A DNA stretch of 64,000 nt from Ascarosepion bandense (GCA_037127315.1 JBBBDQ010001273.1:3023501-3087500), one strand, 5' to 3'; counted from the first letter of the stretch, positions 9,849 to 20,308 are shown. Made by a program: numbers and translations. Notes: generated from the sequence alone by a model not told the origin.

Positions 9849-11045
9849 TATTTGGGCAGCAATCTCTTTTTTATACGTGTTTCATTACAAAATGGCTGAG
9901 ATAGTACAGAGATTAAGATTTTTATTTATTTTGTCTTATTTTCATACAAGTGTTTTCTATTTTAGATACAAAATATGTAAAAACTGTCCAAAACTTCTGC
10001 ATATCCGGGCGCTTTCGGCTATTCTTTTAGCCTTTATCAAGGACAATATTATTTTTTTTATATTTAACAGGTTGTGCAGATGTTTTATGCATGTAAGTTA
10101 TAGGAATGTTTTATTTTCGAAACACTGTCAGTACACTGTGGCCGTGTCCGTAGTTAATGTTACTGAGTGTTGGCTTTTCCATTTTTATTATTAGGGCTTC
10201 TATAATTTTTGATATTTTATACATGTGGATGAGGCTATTATACTTCTATTTCTCCTAAAATGTTTTGGATGGATTTTGATATGTTTTATGTGGATCTGAT
10301 TGATTTATGGTTGTATAGAAGTAATGTAAGTTGTCTAGCTAGGCATGTAATAGTTTGACCAATATAATTACTTATGAGTTTGATTTGATCAGGATTTGAT
10401 CAGGAACACGATTCAATAAGGGGCGATTGAACTCATAAATAATTTTGGTTCTTTGTAAATTTGTAAATTTGATTTTGTGGGTGTTTTAATATTTTTATGA
10501 CAAGATTAACAGTTAAAATTTTCCGTAATAGATAATTTCCTCTTCTTGTTCTGGTCGACTGAGGTTGTGTATTTCTTTAAGTTGGTTCTAATTGAAAATT
10601 CGACCTGTTTACAGTTGGCATGTATTTTTCTTTTGTAGATGTTAATCTTATTGTTTTTATCTATATGTTCAGTATCCTTATTATTTACTTTAGATGGTCA
10701 ATTTCTGGTGGTCAATTAGGTAGTTAATAAAACCATTGTTAACTAGCGTCTGTTTTACATTATTACGTTCTTTATGGAAAAGGAGACAAGGCGATGAATT
10801 CCCGAATGCTCGCTTTAGAAAAATATCTTTATAACTACTATATTATACCTAAGTGATAATTTACTCCTAAAATTAAGGTTGCAAAAGTTTTTGTTACTCT
10901 TTTTTTATATAATGAAATAGTGAATGTGTTGTTACTGAATTCTACTAGAGCGTCTAATAATGAGAGTTTTTTTTTTTTTTTTTTTTGACTGAGTTCACAG
11001 ATAAAGTTAAGGACAGAGATTTTTACTAATGTGGAGCTGAGATTG
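9846..11045 (-). mobile_element. Decayed PLE, 3' half, minus strand
   Basis: On the minus strand, in order: an RT C-terminal remnant (LDALVEFSNNTF), a linker with KERNNVKQTLVNNGFINYLI (matching NIKQTLINNNFPNYIV of the 39.9-kb copy), and a degenerate GIY-YIG domain readable as YIGQTITCLARQLTLH and ISKIIEALIIK. The tail then has GGCTA-AAAGAA-TAGCC-GAAA at about 10013-10033 and ends at the (TA)n tract. Many stops and frame changes. A T16 homopolymer at about 10971-10986 interrupts it. Confidence 0.75.
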
Positions 11046-11215
11046 ACTATCTTATAAATGTATGTCTACCATTCGTCTTTGCTTTCAACATTGCTGCCAT
11101 ATCTAGTCTGGTGCTCCTTCTATATATTTAGAAATTCTTCATAAAATCCTAAAAAGATTCTGCAACGTTATAGTTCATGGCCTGGCATCTTGACATCAGT
11201 CCTTTTTGCACTCCC
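11046..11215. other. Spacer
   Basis: No feature seen between the PLE remnant and the LINE 3' remnant. Confidence 0.4.
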
Positions 11216-11219
11216 CATA

Positions 11220-11640
11220 ATGTAGCCTGCCTGTGCCTTTTATAGAAATAAGTGCGTGGTAATTGCTCAATGAACTTTCGCCTATGGTCACTGGACTTTA
11301 CTTTAAGTGTAGTCTTAGATTGGCAGTTAGGTTTCATTCTTTTACAGTTGAAATGGTTAGATGTCACCGTAAGTTGTATGCTAGCAGTTTCTTCTATTGT
11401 ACTTATTACTTGTGAAAATCTCTTCCGTTTTTTTTTTTGTATCCAAGTCAACTTTGATATTAAAAAATATAAATACAATGTCAATCGTTACCTTCTGTTT
11501 TCGTAATTCCTGTTCTTTTATTGTCCCCTCTCTTTAATAGTAGCTTTTTCTCATATTCGCTTACATTGGGTAATTCCTTGAGTCGTAGTAGCTTTATGGC
11601 CTTGCTTAGAGTGAATGACTAAAAAATAATCCACTGAAGA
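11220..11640 (+). mobile_element. CR1/Jockey-like LINE 3' remnant, subfamily 2
   Basis: Translations in shifting frames give FTVEMVRCHRKLYASSFFYCT followed by KKYKYNVNRYLL, the typical C-terminal end of this LINE family (an SFF-RT---NSLP---FK---NRYLL pattern). The 3' part (TTCTTTTATTGTCCCCTCTC..TTTTTCTCATATT) matches 57170-57240, another copy of the same subfamily. Heavily decayed. Confidence 0.6.
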
Positions 11641-11849
11641 CCTCCGTCTTCAAGAGGCCGTCATCTCTCTTTCATGAGGGGCTGAGGTTAGTAAATAGCT
11701 TCCGCGTTGTTCTAAATGGGGAAGAGTCGAGGGGCTTGAGCTATTTTTGTGGGGCGTTTCCGAAATCCAAAATTAAAACCCTACCTGGTATTCCATTCTC
11801 TTTCCACTTTGGTGTGGCGGTAATTGCCTACTGGCTGATGTTGATTTTT

Positions 11850-11960
11850 TAAGCGTAGCTTAGATGTGACACAATGGCAAACGTTCCGAGTACACAGTGA
11901 GGATCGAATTCACTACGCAGTCGTTCTAGCAATACCTACTAACTGATGCCTGCAAAGCTG
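11850..11960 (-). mobile_element. tRNA-derived SINE, diverged (minus strand)
   Basis: On the minus strand GGCATCAGTTAGTAGGTATT is followed by AGTGAATTCGATCC (B-box), then TCACTGTGTACTCGG. This aligns with the SINE at 3535-3672. Old copy, head only. Confidence 0.45.
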
Positions 11961-12935
11961 AAATTAATATCAGCGGAAGCTCTCAAAAGGGACATCACCT
12001 CTCGTTTGGAAGGGGTCTGGGGGGATTACCGGCGTCTCCAAAAGTGGACAGCGATGAAGCTTCAGCAGTTTTTGTTCGGCGTTTCCGAAAGCACATAATA
12101 AACTCAGACCTTGTGTAATACTCAATTGTAACATGGGACTGCGGATAAATACCTACTGAGTGAAAATGCTTTGCTCTATCAATGATAGGTATACAGTTAA
12201 AATCTAGCCTTACGCGATTTTATAAAAGGTAATTTCTCTTAACACCAACAGAGAAGCAATGTTAGGCACGTTGCTACAATATCGGGAAACTTGCCAGGAT
12301 TGGGGCGAAAATGGATTCGCTAAAATGTCAGTATTCTTTCAAAAAGTCTTTTACATTCTCTTGTATAGTTTAGATTTGATAGACTTTTCATGTTCAAACA
12401 TTAAAACGACCCGAAATGTACATCAACAAACCTCTTCTGAAAACTTTTAGAAGAATATTAACTGAGTATGTGAGTGGTAATTGAAAGAATATCTACATTG
12501 TCCAGCCTAAATCCAGTCGTTTGTTTGTGGCATGAACTGAGAACTGCTGTTCAAAGACCGGAACTATCAAGCGTGAACGATTTGCAATAACCGTGTATAG
12601 AAGACTGGTCGGAAATAGCAGTTGTAACATACAAAAGCCTCGAAAATATACTAAAAATGTTTATTAGGAGGAATCGATGCCAAAAGAGCTTCGACTAACA
12701 AGTTTAGATGGAGGTAATTGAATAGTTCGAGAAAATTCAAAATAATAATGCATTTTACAAAATCAATTAACACTTAGCAAAGTGATAATGACTCAAAAGC
12801 TCAAGGACTTACTGAGAAGGAAAGAGCAATAATATTTTAGAAGGAACCGGAAACCCAATCGTAAACAGGAAACAAATGTTAAACTTCCACTGCTCGTTCA
12901 AAGACAGGGGAAGTATCTAAACCGGGTAATAGGCA
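11961..12935. other. Non-coding, nothing recognised
   Basis: Short random frames only. No repeat or RNA signature could be supported. Confidence 0.5.
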
Positions 12936-12939
12936 AACC

Positions 12940-13349
12940 TATGTACTCCCTCAGCTTTAACCCATGTCTACAGATAAATTCAGTGATTTTCGAGCCTAAT
13001 TGAATGCCCTGGCCCATTCTTATGCAGGTTTTTCTATTTCTTCCTCAGAATCAAAATGGAGAAGTGAACATCAACGGATCATCAAATCTATTAAGAATAA
13101 CCACTCTTTGGTTATCACGAAACCTGATAAAAGCTCTGGTGTTGTTCTTTTGCACCATAAAGATTACATTAACAAAATGTTAACTATTCTTTATGATCCA
13201 TCCAAGTTTATGTGTCTTGGTTCTCTTGACATACATGACAATACTTTGACTACTGAAATTCGATTTCAGAAACGTCTCGTCAAATGAGTATAATGTGTTG
13301 TTCTTTCCTCTGAAGTGTCCATTTGTCCTCGTCCCTAAGGATTACTTAA
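12940..13349 (+). pseudogene. PLE remnant, N-terminal RT part
   Basis: Encodes the region before RT motif A of a PLE: LVITKPDKSSGVVLL, DYINKMLTILYDPSKF, and a RFQKRLV segment. A frameshift follows (FVLVPKDYLRF) and the sequence is then interrupted by the solo LTR at 13355-13754. It continues at 13760. Diverged from the 8-kb PLE (a different PLE lineage, with an ITKPDK motif). Confidence 0.75.
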
Positions 13350-13354
13350 GATTC

Positions 13355-13754
13355 TGTTGTGGATTCCAAATGAGGAACCGCCTAAAATAATAAACAACAA
13401 AAACAGATATCGAGAGAGAAAAATAAGTTTTATTGAACGTATTATACAAACTGGAACGTGGGTTAGTCAATTCAGAAATACTATTAGTAGAAATAAATAT
13501 ATACAAGTCTTGAAGTGAAATTGTATGTCCAGGTAACTTATTCTAGCTGAGTGGAGCTCAGAGCTAGTCTGGTCTCTGGGTAACTTCGGTATCTGTCGGA
13601 ACTCTTCGATAACTGAAACAGATCTCTACGATTACTCTCCACTGTGAACTGCAACTACAACTGAGATTCCAAATCACAGTTCTCTTTATAGTAGGATTAT
13701 ATGTACACTCAGTCGAGTCCATTATTATATACAAAAATGGGAGATCCCTCAACA
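13355..13754 (-). mobile_element. Solo LTR inserted in the PLE remnant
   Basis: A 400-bp unit with TGTTG...CAACA ends, flanked by a perfect 5-bp direct repeat GATTC (13350-13354 and 13755-13759). That duplication length is typical of LTR-retrotransposon integrase. On the minus strand it has a TATA-like CTATAAAGAG about 60 bp into the unit and the polyadenylation-type CAATAAAAC near its 3' part. No internal region is present, so it is a solo LTR. Its start TGTTGAGGGATCTCC resembles the Gypsy-type LTR at 47870-48153 (TGTTGTAGAGGGATATCC). Confidence 0.85.
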
Positions 13755-14560
13755 GATTCATAAAAATGGGATCCAGATGAGACCCATATTTCTATGATCA
13801 GGTCTTCTCAACATAAGGTGGCCAAGTGGCTGGCTGTAATGTTGCAATCAGTTTTGCAGCATTATAGTTCTTTCTGTATTAAAGATTTCTTTTCTTTTTA
13901 TCAAGTTATTCGGAATTATGATGGCACCGATGGATTTATGTGTTCATTTGACATTTTTTGCCTCTTCACTTGTGTTTCTTTATCGAAGACTATCAATATT
14001 TGTAGCGATTTACTACATAATAATCATTTGAATTCACCGACTATACCTGAAGATGTTTGGCTTGAACGTATGAAATTTGCCACCATGTCTGTTGATTTCA
14101 GTTTTTGACTATATTATGTATCGTCAGATTGATAGTGTATCAATGGATTCTACTTTTGGCCTTGTTTTAGCTAATATACTTTTGGGCTTTCATAAGGAGA
14201 ACCTACTCTTAGGTTCTTCTAGGCCGACGGTTTACTTCTGTTATGGTAATGATACGTTTTGTGTGTTCAACAGTGAATTGGAGGTTGACCAATTCTTTTC
14301 TCTACTCAATGGTGTTCATCCAGCCCTTAAATTTACGATAGATAAGGAGGTCAGTTGTTTTTTGTCCTTCCTAGATGTTCTGTTTCATAGAACACCTTCC
14401 TCTTTTGTTACTTTAGTTTATAGGGAACCTAACTTTATGGGTCACTACACTCATTGGGACACTTTTTGTCCCAAGCAAGAAAAAATCAATTTGATCAAGA
14501 CACTGACCTATACGGTGTTGATGATTTGTTCAGATGACACATTGAAAGATTAAATTAATT
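13755..14560 (+). pseudogene. PLE remnant, RT core (continues from 13349)
   Basis: After the LTR the PLE frame resumes with HKNGIQMRPI (the KTHK..RPI region), then SQHKVAKWL, MCSFDIFCLFTCVSLSKTI (motif A; the SFDI aspartate is retained), YRQIDSVSMDSTFGLVLANI (motif B, with G changed to D), and FCYGNDTFCVF, where the catalytic YVDD has become YGND. The loss of one catalytic Asp and several frame breaks show it is dead. CFLSFLDVLF marks the thumb. No endonuclease domain follows before the (TA)n at 14730. Confidence 0.8.
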
Positions 14561-14727
14561 TTATAATTAGTATCTTTTTAAACAGTGGCTATGCTTCATG
14601 CATTGTTATATCAGTTATTTGAGATAAGGTTGCTCAATTTATTATTTTAAATGTACTTTTGTTTAGTTATTTGGCATGGTTGATCTTAAAATCCTTGTTT
14701 TTAACGCCATAATAAAATTGGGTACCA

Positions 14728-14728
<1 letters not shown>
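14561..14728. other. Decayed PLE 3' flank
   Basis: AT-rich sequence after the RT remnant with no readable domain, leading into the (TA)n tract. Confidence 0.35.

Positions 14729-14729
<1 letters not shown>

Positions 14730-14780
<51 letters not shown>
14730..14780. repeat. (TA)n microsatellite
   Basis: About 25 TA units between two PLE fragments. Confidence 0.95.
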
Positions 14781-14783
<3 letters not shown>

Positions 14784-14989
14784 ATTGAATTATAAAAATT
14801 TGTTAAAAATTACTTTAAATTTTCTTCTTGCTTCAAATATAACGGTTGACAAATTGCTTAGCGTTCATTAGAACGTGAAATTTATCAAAAATAGGATATT
14901 TTTATGTTGTAATGTAATGGCCATGCACATGTTAAAGCATGAAAAAAACTGTTCTTTTCATAAATATTTTGGAACTTTACTACAGTAAT

Positions 14990-15345
14990 CATAGCTGATT
15001 CGGTTTATTGACTGCTTAAGTTTTTTAATGAATATTGCCTCGAGGATCTTTAGTTTCTTTTTGTTGTTTTCTTGGTCTAGGATAATTATGTTATCGATCA
15101 TTATTTTTTATATTGTGAATGTAGACAGAAATGTTGTTGTAGATGTCAACGGACAAATGGTTCGACATGTGTAATGTAAGACGTCTGTCAATATAGTTGT
15201 TGTAAATGCAACATATATTGTTTTTTTGTTGTTTTTTTTTGTTTTTTGTTTTTTTGTCGGAGATACATTCTCCCAAGAGAGATTTGAATTGGTTTTACGT
15301 AATACATCAGTTGGTGGGGAGGGATTACTACGGATATTTTTTTAC
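14990..15345 (-). pseudogene. PLE GIY-YIG endonuclease remnant (minus strand)
   Basis: On the minus strand: a KTNS/NL block, CPLGECIS (compare CPFRECIS in the 8.9-kb copy), CIYNNYIDRRLTLHMSNHLS (degenerate GIY-YIG with the RRLTLH block), then a frame change and LDQENNKKKLKILEAIF. A run of A/T bases has disrupted the middle. Its 5' side joins a plus-strand PLE tail near 15345, another head-to-head arrangement. Confidence 0.7.
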
Positions 15346-15595
15346 AACTCACAACACTGAAGATGATCCCGGAAGGAGACTGAAAGTACTTGAAAACATC
15401 GAGAAATGAATAATAAAACCATCTGTCATGCTTACAGCTCATTTCTTACATCTTTCAATTATACTTCGCGAAAGATTATCCGTGAGTATAAACGGATTTT
15501 ATTGAAAATAAGCAGACACATTGTTTGCTGTTTATTTAATCTGACATGTCTAAAAGAAAATTTGCTGCCTAAATACAAATATATATATATATATT
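15346..15595 (+). mobile_element. PLE tail, plus strand
   Basis: Contains ACTGAAGATGATCCCGGAAG, CGAGAAATGAATAATAAAAC and the tail with CGGATTTTATTGAAAATAAGC and TTTAATCTGACATGTCTAAA, ending TTTGCTGCCTAAATACAAAT then (TA)n. It is homologous to the tail at 9625-9796 (end: TGCTGCC-AAATACA). Confidence 0.7.
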
Positions 15596-15602
15596 TAAAA
15601 TA

Positions 15603-15653
15603 GAGAGAGAGTGTGTGTGTGTGCGTGAGAGAGAGATAAAGAGACAGAGAGAC

Positions 15654-15707
<54 letters not shown>
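15603..15707. repeat. (GA)/(GT) and (GATA)n compound microsatellite
   Basis: GAGAGAG, GTGTGTGTG and then about 13 GATA units. Confidence 0.9.
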
Positions 15708-15719
15708 GTATCGAGAGAG

Positions 15720-16198
15720 ACTTCAGGTATGCTTCTTACAGAATATGGGAGTATGAAGTCGACGTAAGTTATTTAAGAAAGAAACTATAACAGTAATGAC
15801 AATAATAAGCTAAATGGTGATCAAAGAACACGAAAACAAATTTTGACATATCTTTGAATGTTTTCAAATAGAAAGAAGTGGAAATCTCAAGAATAAGGCG
15901 CACGAAGACATCAATTATTCGAATTGTGGTTTGAGCCCTTGGTTTGATCGGAAAAGGCTCCAGAAGTCTAATCGAAAAGACCCCTGGCAGCACATTTTTA
16001 AAAGAAACACAAAAATTGTTCTCGCAAGTACAGTTCACCCCTTACGAAGTTCTTTATCAGTGTAGAATATTTGTGACCTGAGGTTGTCTTTTTTCTTTTC
16101 TTTAAAAAATGCAGCCTTGAAAATGACTTGATGCCATTTCTGACATGAGGTCTTCGGTTGAGATCCAATAAAATGAGTATATATCAGAACTGAAAAGA
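15720..16198 (-). other. Probable diverged R4/Dong-like LINE 3' fragment
   Basis: The minus-strand frame at 15769-16038 carries SFKNVLPGVFSIRLLEPFPIK, and the plus strand shows a decayed EN tail. The position beside (AAT)n and the AAG-CTAAATGG-TGATCAAAGAACAC block resemble the endonuclease 3' part of the neighbouring element, but the similarity is weak. Otherwise nothing is recognised. Confidence 0.25.
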
Positions 16199-16199
16199 A

Positions 16200-16231
<32 letters not shown>
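16199..16231. repeat. (TAA)n microsatellite at LINE 3' side
   Basis: About 11 TAA units on the 3' side of the minus-strand R4/Dong-like copy. Confidence 0.95.
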
Positions 16232-16234
16232 GCC

Positions 16235-17058
16235 ACACGATTTTCTGAAATTTCATTTTTAAGATTTTTTTCTCATTAATATAATCATTATGTTGTCATT
16301 TTTCATCATATTTCGATTTCTGCTATGGTCGCACTACCAACCAAGTCTGCGGGAAGACCTAAGGCAGGACGTGGCGTGTCGTTATGATGCCATTTCATGT
16401 TTTTTATATCTCCTCTATCATACCTAGCCTTACGTAGACAAAGTTCTCCTTAGTGTGTGGGCTGTACTTAATAAGACAATGCTTTGTATATCTCTTAAGC
16501 TGGGATTTCCAGGGATTCTTCCAATGTGTTGTTTTGTTCCATTTTTTATTATTCCAAGTGCACCTACTATCACTTGACCGATTCTTGTTTTCAATTTCTA
16601 CATTTTTTCTATTTCAATTTCCAGGTCTTTATATTTTGTCAGTTTTTCGAATTCCTCGGTTGCTATGTTACAATCCGATGAACAAGACATATCAACAGTC
16701 AAGTTTTTAACAATAATGTCCGGCCTATTTGCTTCAATTTTTCTGTTTGTGTAGATGGTGTAATCCCATAGAATTGTGACATCTTCTATTTCTGTAACCG
16801 GTGCTGGATGATGTTCATACCAGTGTTTGTTTATAGATTTTCCATAGTGTTTGCACATTGTCCAATGTAAATATTGCTCCACTCTATCGTGACGATTTTT
16901 ATTTTCATGTAGGTCAATTGCGGAACATCCAGAGATTAGATGGTCTATTGTTTCTTGCTTTTCTACAGAATTTACTAATGTAAATATTGTTTGTATTTAC
17001 TGCCTTCTTTTATTATTGAATATCTTTTCTTTCAGTTTTCATGTTGTTTGACTAATGA
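16235..17058 (-). mobile_element. R4/Dong-like LINE, 3' fragment, internally deleted (minus strand)
   Basis: Minus-strand frame 16882-16598 encodes the restriction-like endonuclease region, near-identical to 25395-25690 of the intact copy: QYLHWTMCKHYGKSINKHWY, EHHPAPVTEIEDVTILWDYT, NRPDIIVKN and LEIEIEKM. Its 3' UTR (CATATTTCGATTTCTGC on +) matches the 3' end at 25978-26005. Near 16960-17000 a deletion of about 310 bp joins SVEKQ directly to ETIDHLISG. This copy reads ETIDH through the point where the 22-kb copy has its TAA. It is bounded on both sides by (TAA)n/(ATT)n. Confidence 0.85.
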
Positions 17059-17060
17059 AA

Positions 17061-17061
17061 A

Positions 17062-17116
<55 letters not shown>
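17061..17116. repeat. (ATT)n microsatellite between two LINE fragments
   Basis: About 18 ATT units. On the minus strand it forms the 5' flank of one LINE copy and the 3' end of the next. Confidence 0.95.
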
Positions 17117-18290
17117 TCCTTTGATTTCTGTTGCATACACATTTTTTTAGTCTACGTCTAGAAATGTCTTCATTTTTCATTGATTATCTCAGAAAAAATG
17201 ATCACACACATTTACATAGATTAAGCACATCTTAATTTGTGAGCTGTACTTGTGAGTACAATTATTTGTATTTCTTTAACGTGTAGGCTACCAGAAACTC
17301 CTTCGATGTGTTTGTCAAAATCATTTGCAATCGACAACTGGAAATATTGATGTCCTCATGTGCCACATTCTTGAGATTTTTACTTCAATATCCTGGTATT
17401 TTGATAGTTTTTTGAAGATCTTAAAATTATTATTACGATATGTAGGGACCGCCATGTCAATAAGAAAGCACATTATCTTCTTGTGGTCTTTGATCACGAT
17501 ATCTGGAAGATTAGCTTTCGCTGTTCTCTCTGTGTGTGTTTTAAAGTCTGCTTAAAGTGTTACATGTCTTATCTCTATAATCTTATCTAGATGATGTTCA
17601 TAAGAGTTTCTTGTAGTTTCCTTCCCGTAAAAGTTTCGGATTTTCCAGTGCAGACATTGGCCCACCCACTCTATCGTGCCGATTTTTAGATTTAATTTGG
17701 GAAACCTCATACAAAAGAGTCAGTAGTTTCTGAATATTTATCACAGAATCTGCATTTGAAGTCAGCACATTTCAATATGTGTGCTTGGTAATTTCTAGTT
17801 ACCAAGCATTGGTCACGTGCAGCAAGAATAAAACCTTCGGTTTTATCTTCTAAACCTGCACTACGTAACGACTGATGAATCCGATGTTTGTTTACATCAG
17901 TTTGTTTGCTACGAGTAAGGTATTGTCCATGAACAGGCTTATTTTCTCATCATTTCTGCATTTGCCGCTGCAGTAAATGTATTGTGGTCTATTGACGCTT
18001 ATTCACCGACTTGATATTCTATTTTGAATATATTGGCTTCCTTTATTATTGAATAATGTTTCTCATTTATTTTATGGTATTTGACACAGATCATCACCCA
18101 GTCTTCTGTAGTTTCCAGATGTCTTTCAAAACCGACTTTTGCCGGTTTGAAGGACAGTTCTCGTTGAACTAATCCTCTGCCGCCTTCGAAACTGGACACA
18201 TACATGCGATCAACATCAGCCTTAGAATGATGCATACGGTGTCAAGCGAGAAGCTTTCTTATTTTGACATAAATTAGCTTAATGTCAGCT
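17117..18290 (-). mobile_element. Diverged R4/Dong-like LINE, 3' fragment (minus strand)
   Basis: A more diverged member of the 22-kb family. On the minus strand: MHHSKADVDRMYV, GGRGLVQRELSF and ETTEDWVMI (compare MHHPKADVDRLYI, GGRGL.., GRGLIQLELSY, ETTKDWMI), then KCRFCDKYSE, LHWKIRNFYGK, YEHHLDKIIEI, and the endonuclease LPDIVIKDHKKIMCFLIDMA, which keeps the PD...D catalytic pattern. Frames are broken repeatedly. The two family members side by side indicate repeated use of the same TAA-rich site. Confidence 0.75.
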
Positions 18291-18364
18291 ATGATTCAAG
18301 TAAGAATATTGTACCACAGGAAGAGCCAAGGTAATTATGTCTTATATTCTTTTTTATTATTTAA

Positions 18365-19235
18365 CTCGGTAGACTATTCTGAGGTTCCTAGATGTTATGC
18401 CAGGATTTGTCATCGGAGGCCACCATTTGAACAAAATAAGGTACGCAGATGATACAGTGCTGATAGCAGACACGGAAAGGGAACTACAAAACCTCCTACA
18501 GAAGGTATCTGAAGAGAGTGACTAGAAAGGACTACAAATAAACTGCAAGAAAACCGAATGCATGTCCATCAACCAAAAGAGCAGCCCAAAATGCCAAATA
18601 CAGGTGGGGGGTACTGAAATCAAGCAGTTACAAAAATTTAAATACCTGGAAAATGTTCTAACAGTAAACAGAAAGTACGACAGAGATCAAAAGGCGAATT
18701 GGCATGGCAAATGATGCATTCCAGAAGCTGAGTAAAGTATTTAGAAACAGGGAAATTTCACTAGAAACAAAGAAGAGAGTACTGGGTTGCTATATGATGT
18801 CTATTCTTCAATATGGCACTGAATGCTGGACAATCTCATCAAAGATGAAGAAAAAACTTGAAGCAACTGAAATGTGGTTCTAGAGAAGGATGCTGCGAAT
18901 AACATGGATCAAGCATGTGAGCAATGATGACTTGTTGGAAAGGATGGAAAAGAAAAGGAAATTAATACTGAGCATCAGGAAGAGACAGCTAATGTTCCTG
19001 GGACATGCAATGAGGAAGGAGGGCTTGGAGAACCTTATACTAACAGATGGAGGGAAGGAGAGACAGGAAAACAGCGTGTAGCGGACTGGACTGGCCTAAG
19101 CGGGTGGATGGCCGAACGGCGGTTGCGTGGTGTAACTGGAGAAAGCTGTCTGAGAGCCACCAGGGAATAGAGAGACGTGGAAGGCCATGATCGCTGAAAG
19201 GACACGGCACATAAAAGAATAAGATTCTATACTAG
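18365..19235 (+). mobile_element. LINE 3' remnant (FLGH-type RT family)
   Basis: Starts in the RT palm with NKIRYADDTVLIADTE (motif C YADD) and continues with GLQINCKKTECMSIN, CQIQVGGTEIKQLQKFKYLE, LETKKRVLGCYMMS, ILQYGTECWTIS and MLRITWIKHVSNDDLLERM. The frame 18890-19081 then has KRQLMFLGHAMRKEGLENLI. It ends with the family terminus GGCACATAAAAGAATAAG. Multiple stops. 5'-truncated inside the RT, as in the other copies. Confidence 0.85.
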
Positions 19236-19239
19236 CATG

Positions 19240-19535
19240 TTCTGATTTGCTTTTTTTTCAAATGTCCTTTAACAACATGAATTTAAACGAGCTACTCGAT
19301 TGGCATCGAGGTCCCACCTTTTTGCTGCTGAACTAGATAGATGCAAACCTCCACTTCTATTCTCCCAGTCTTCAATTTTTTTTTAAATGAATATCATCTT
19401 CTGTCTTCCTGAACCCTTTTTCTTTACTATCCTTTTCTTATTTCTCTTCACTAACGTCTTACCATTTTCTTTCACCCCATTAATCCGCTGTCTCCTATTA
19501 TCGTATTATCACCTTGATTGGCGTGAAATGATAGA
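19240..19535. other. Non-coding, nothing recognised
   Basis: Homopolymer-rich spacer. The 72-codon frame starting at 19387 runs into the MITE and shows no domain. Confidence 0.45.
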
Positions 19536-19539
19536 AAAA

Positions 19540-19704
19540 TATACAGGGTGCGATAGAAACACCTCCCAAACATACTTCTCGGAAATACCTCCCACCTCAT
19601 GTTAAGATATTAGTGGTAATGGTGATTTCATCTAGCTGATGTCTTCTCATTATGTTAGAGGTATTTCGCGGGGGTGGGAATTTGAGAGATATTTTATCGT
19701 ACCA
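19540..19704. mobile_element. Mariner-type MITE with terminal inverted repeats
   Basis: Left end TACAGGGTGCGATAGAAA then ACACCTCCCAAA; the right end read on the minus strand is TGGTACGATAAAATATCTC. Inner inverted matches GAAATACCTC(C/T) are seen on both arms (19590 and 19665). The small size (~165 bp), TA flanks and CAGGGTG-type end suggest a Tc1/mariner-derived MITE. A further GGTGCAGCAAAATACCTCC end at 19727 may be a second broken copy. Confidence 0.55.
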
Positions 19705-20307
19705 TATATATATATTTATATATATAAGGTGCAGCAAAATACCTCCAACAATATAATGCATTTTGGGGCAACACGCTATGTTTCAAATATGTTCCCCTGA
19801 ATATGACAAAAACACTTGATTAACCTATTAGTAAGCTTTTTACTGTTCCTAATACTTTTGACATTATATTAGGGTAAGGGAGTGTGAAAATGGTACTTAA
19901 TGTTTATTTTCTGAAACGCTTTCAGTTATTACTTTAGCCATTTGCAAAGGGTTTTTTGTTAAGTGTTGTTACATTTTTATGGTTGGTAATTTTGTTTCAT
20001 GTAGCTTAATGATGCTATAGAGTGGTAGCGTTTATTACGAACCCCGCAAAAGGGATGTAGTTGTCAAAAAAAAAAAAAAGAAAAAACAGCTTTCAGCTCA
20101 TTATTCTCGTTGTTAAATAAAGTGAAATTAATGCTGGGTACCAGAAGTTTCATTCATACTCAGTAAATATTTATAAAGCTTGATTTTTTTTTCTTATTTA
20201 ATTTCTCTATTAACTGTGAAGAAAAAAAAGGAACTCAGCCAACATATTTTCACGAGCCGCATATTAAAAGCATTTTAATAGCGCTTGAGTCTCGGTTTGG
20301 TGGCACT

Positions 20308-20308
<1 letters not shown>
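19705..20308. other. Non-coding, nothing recognised
   Basis: Contains a possible second MITE end at 19727-19760, an A13 run near 20067 and short T runs. No coding or RNA signal. Confidence 0.4.
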
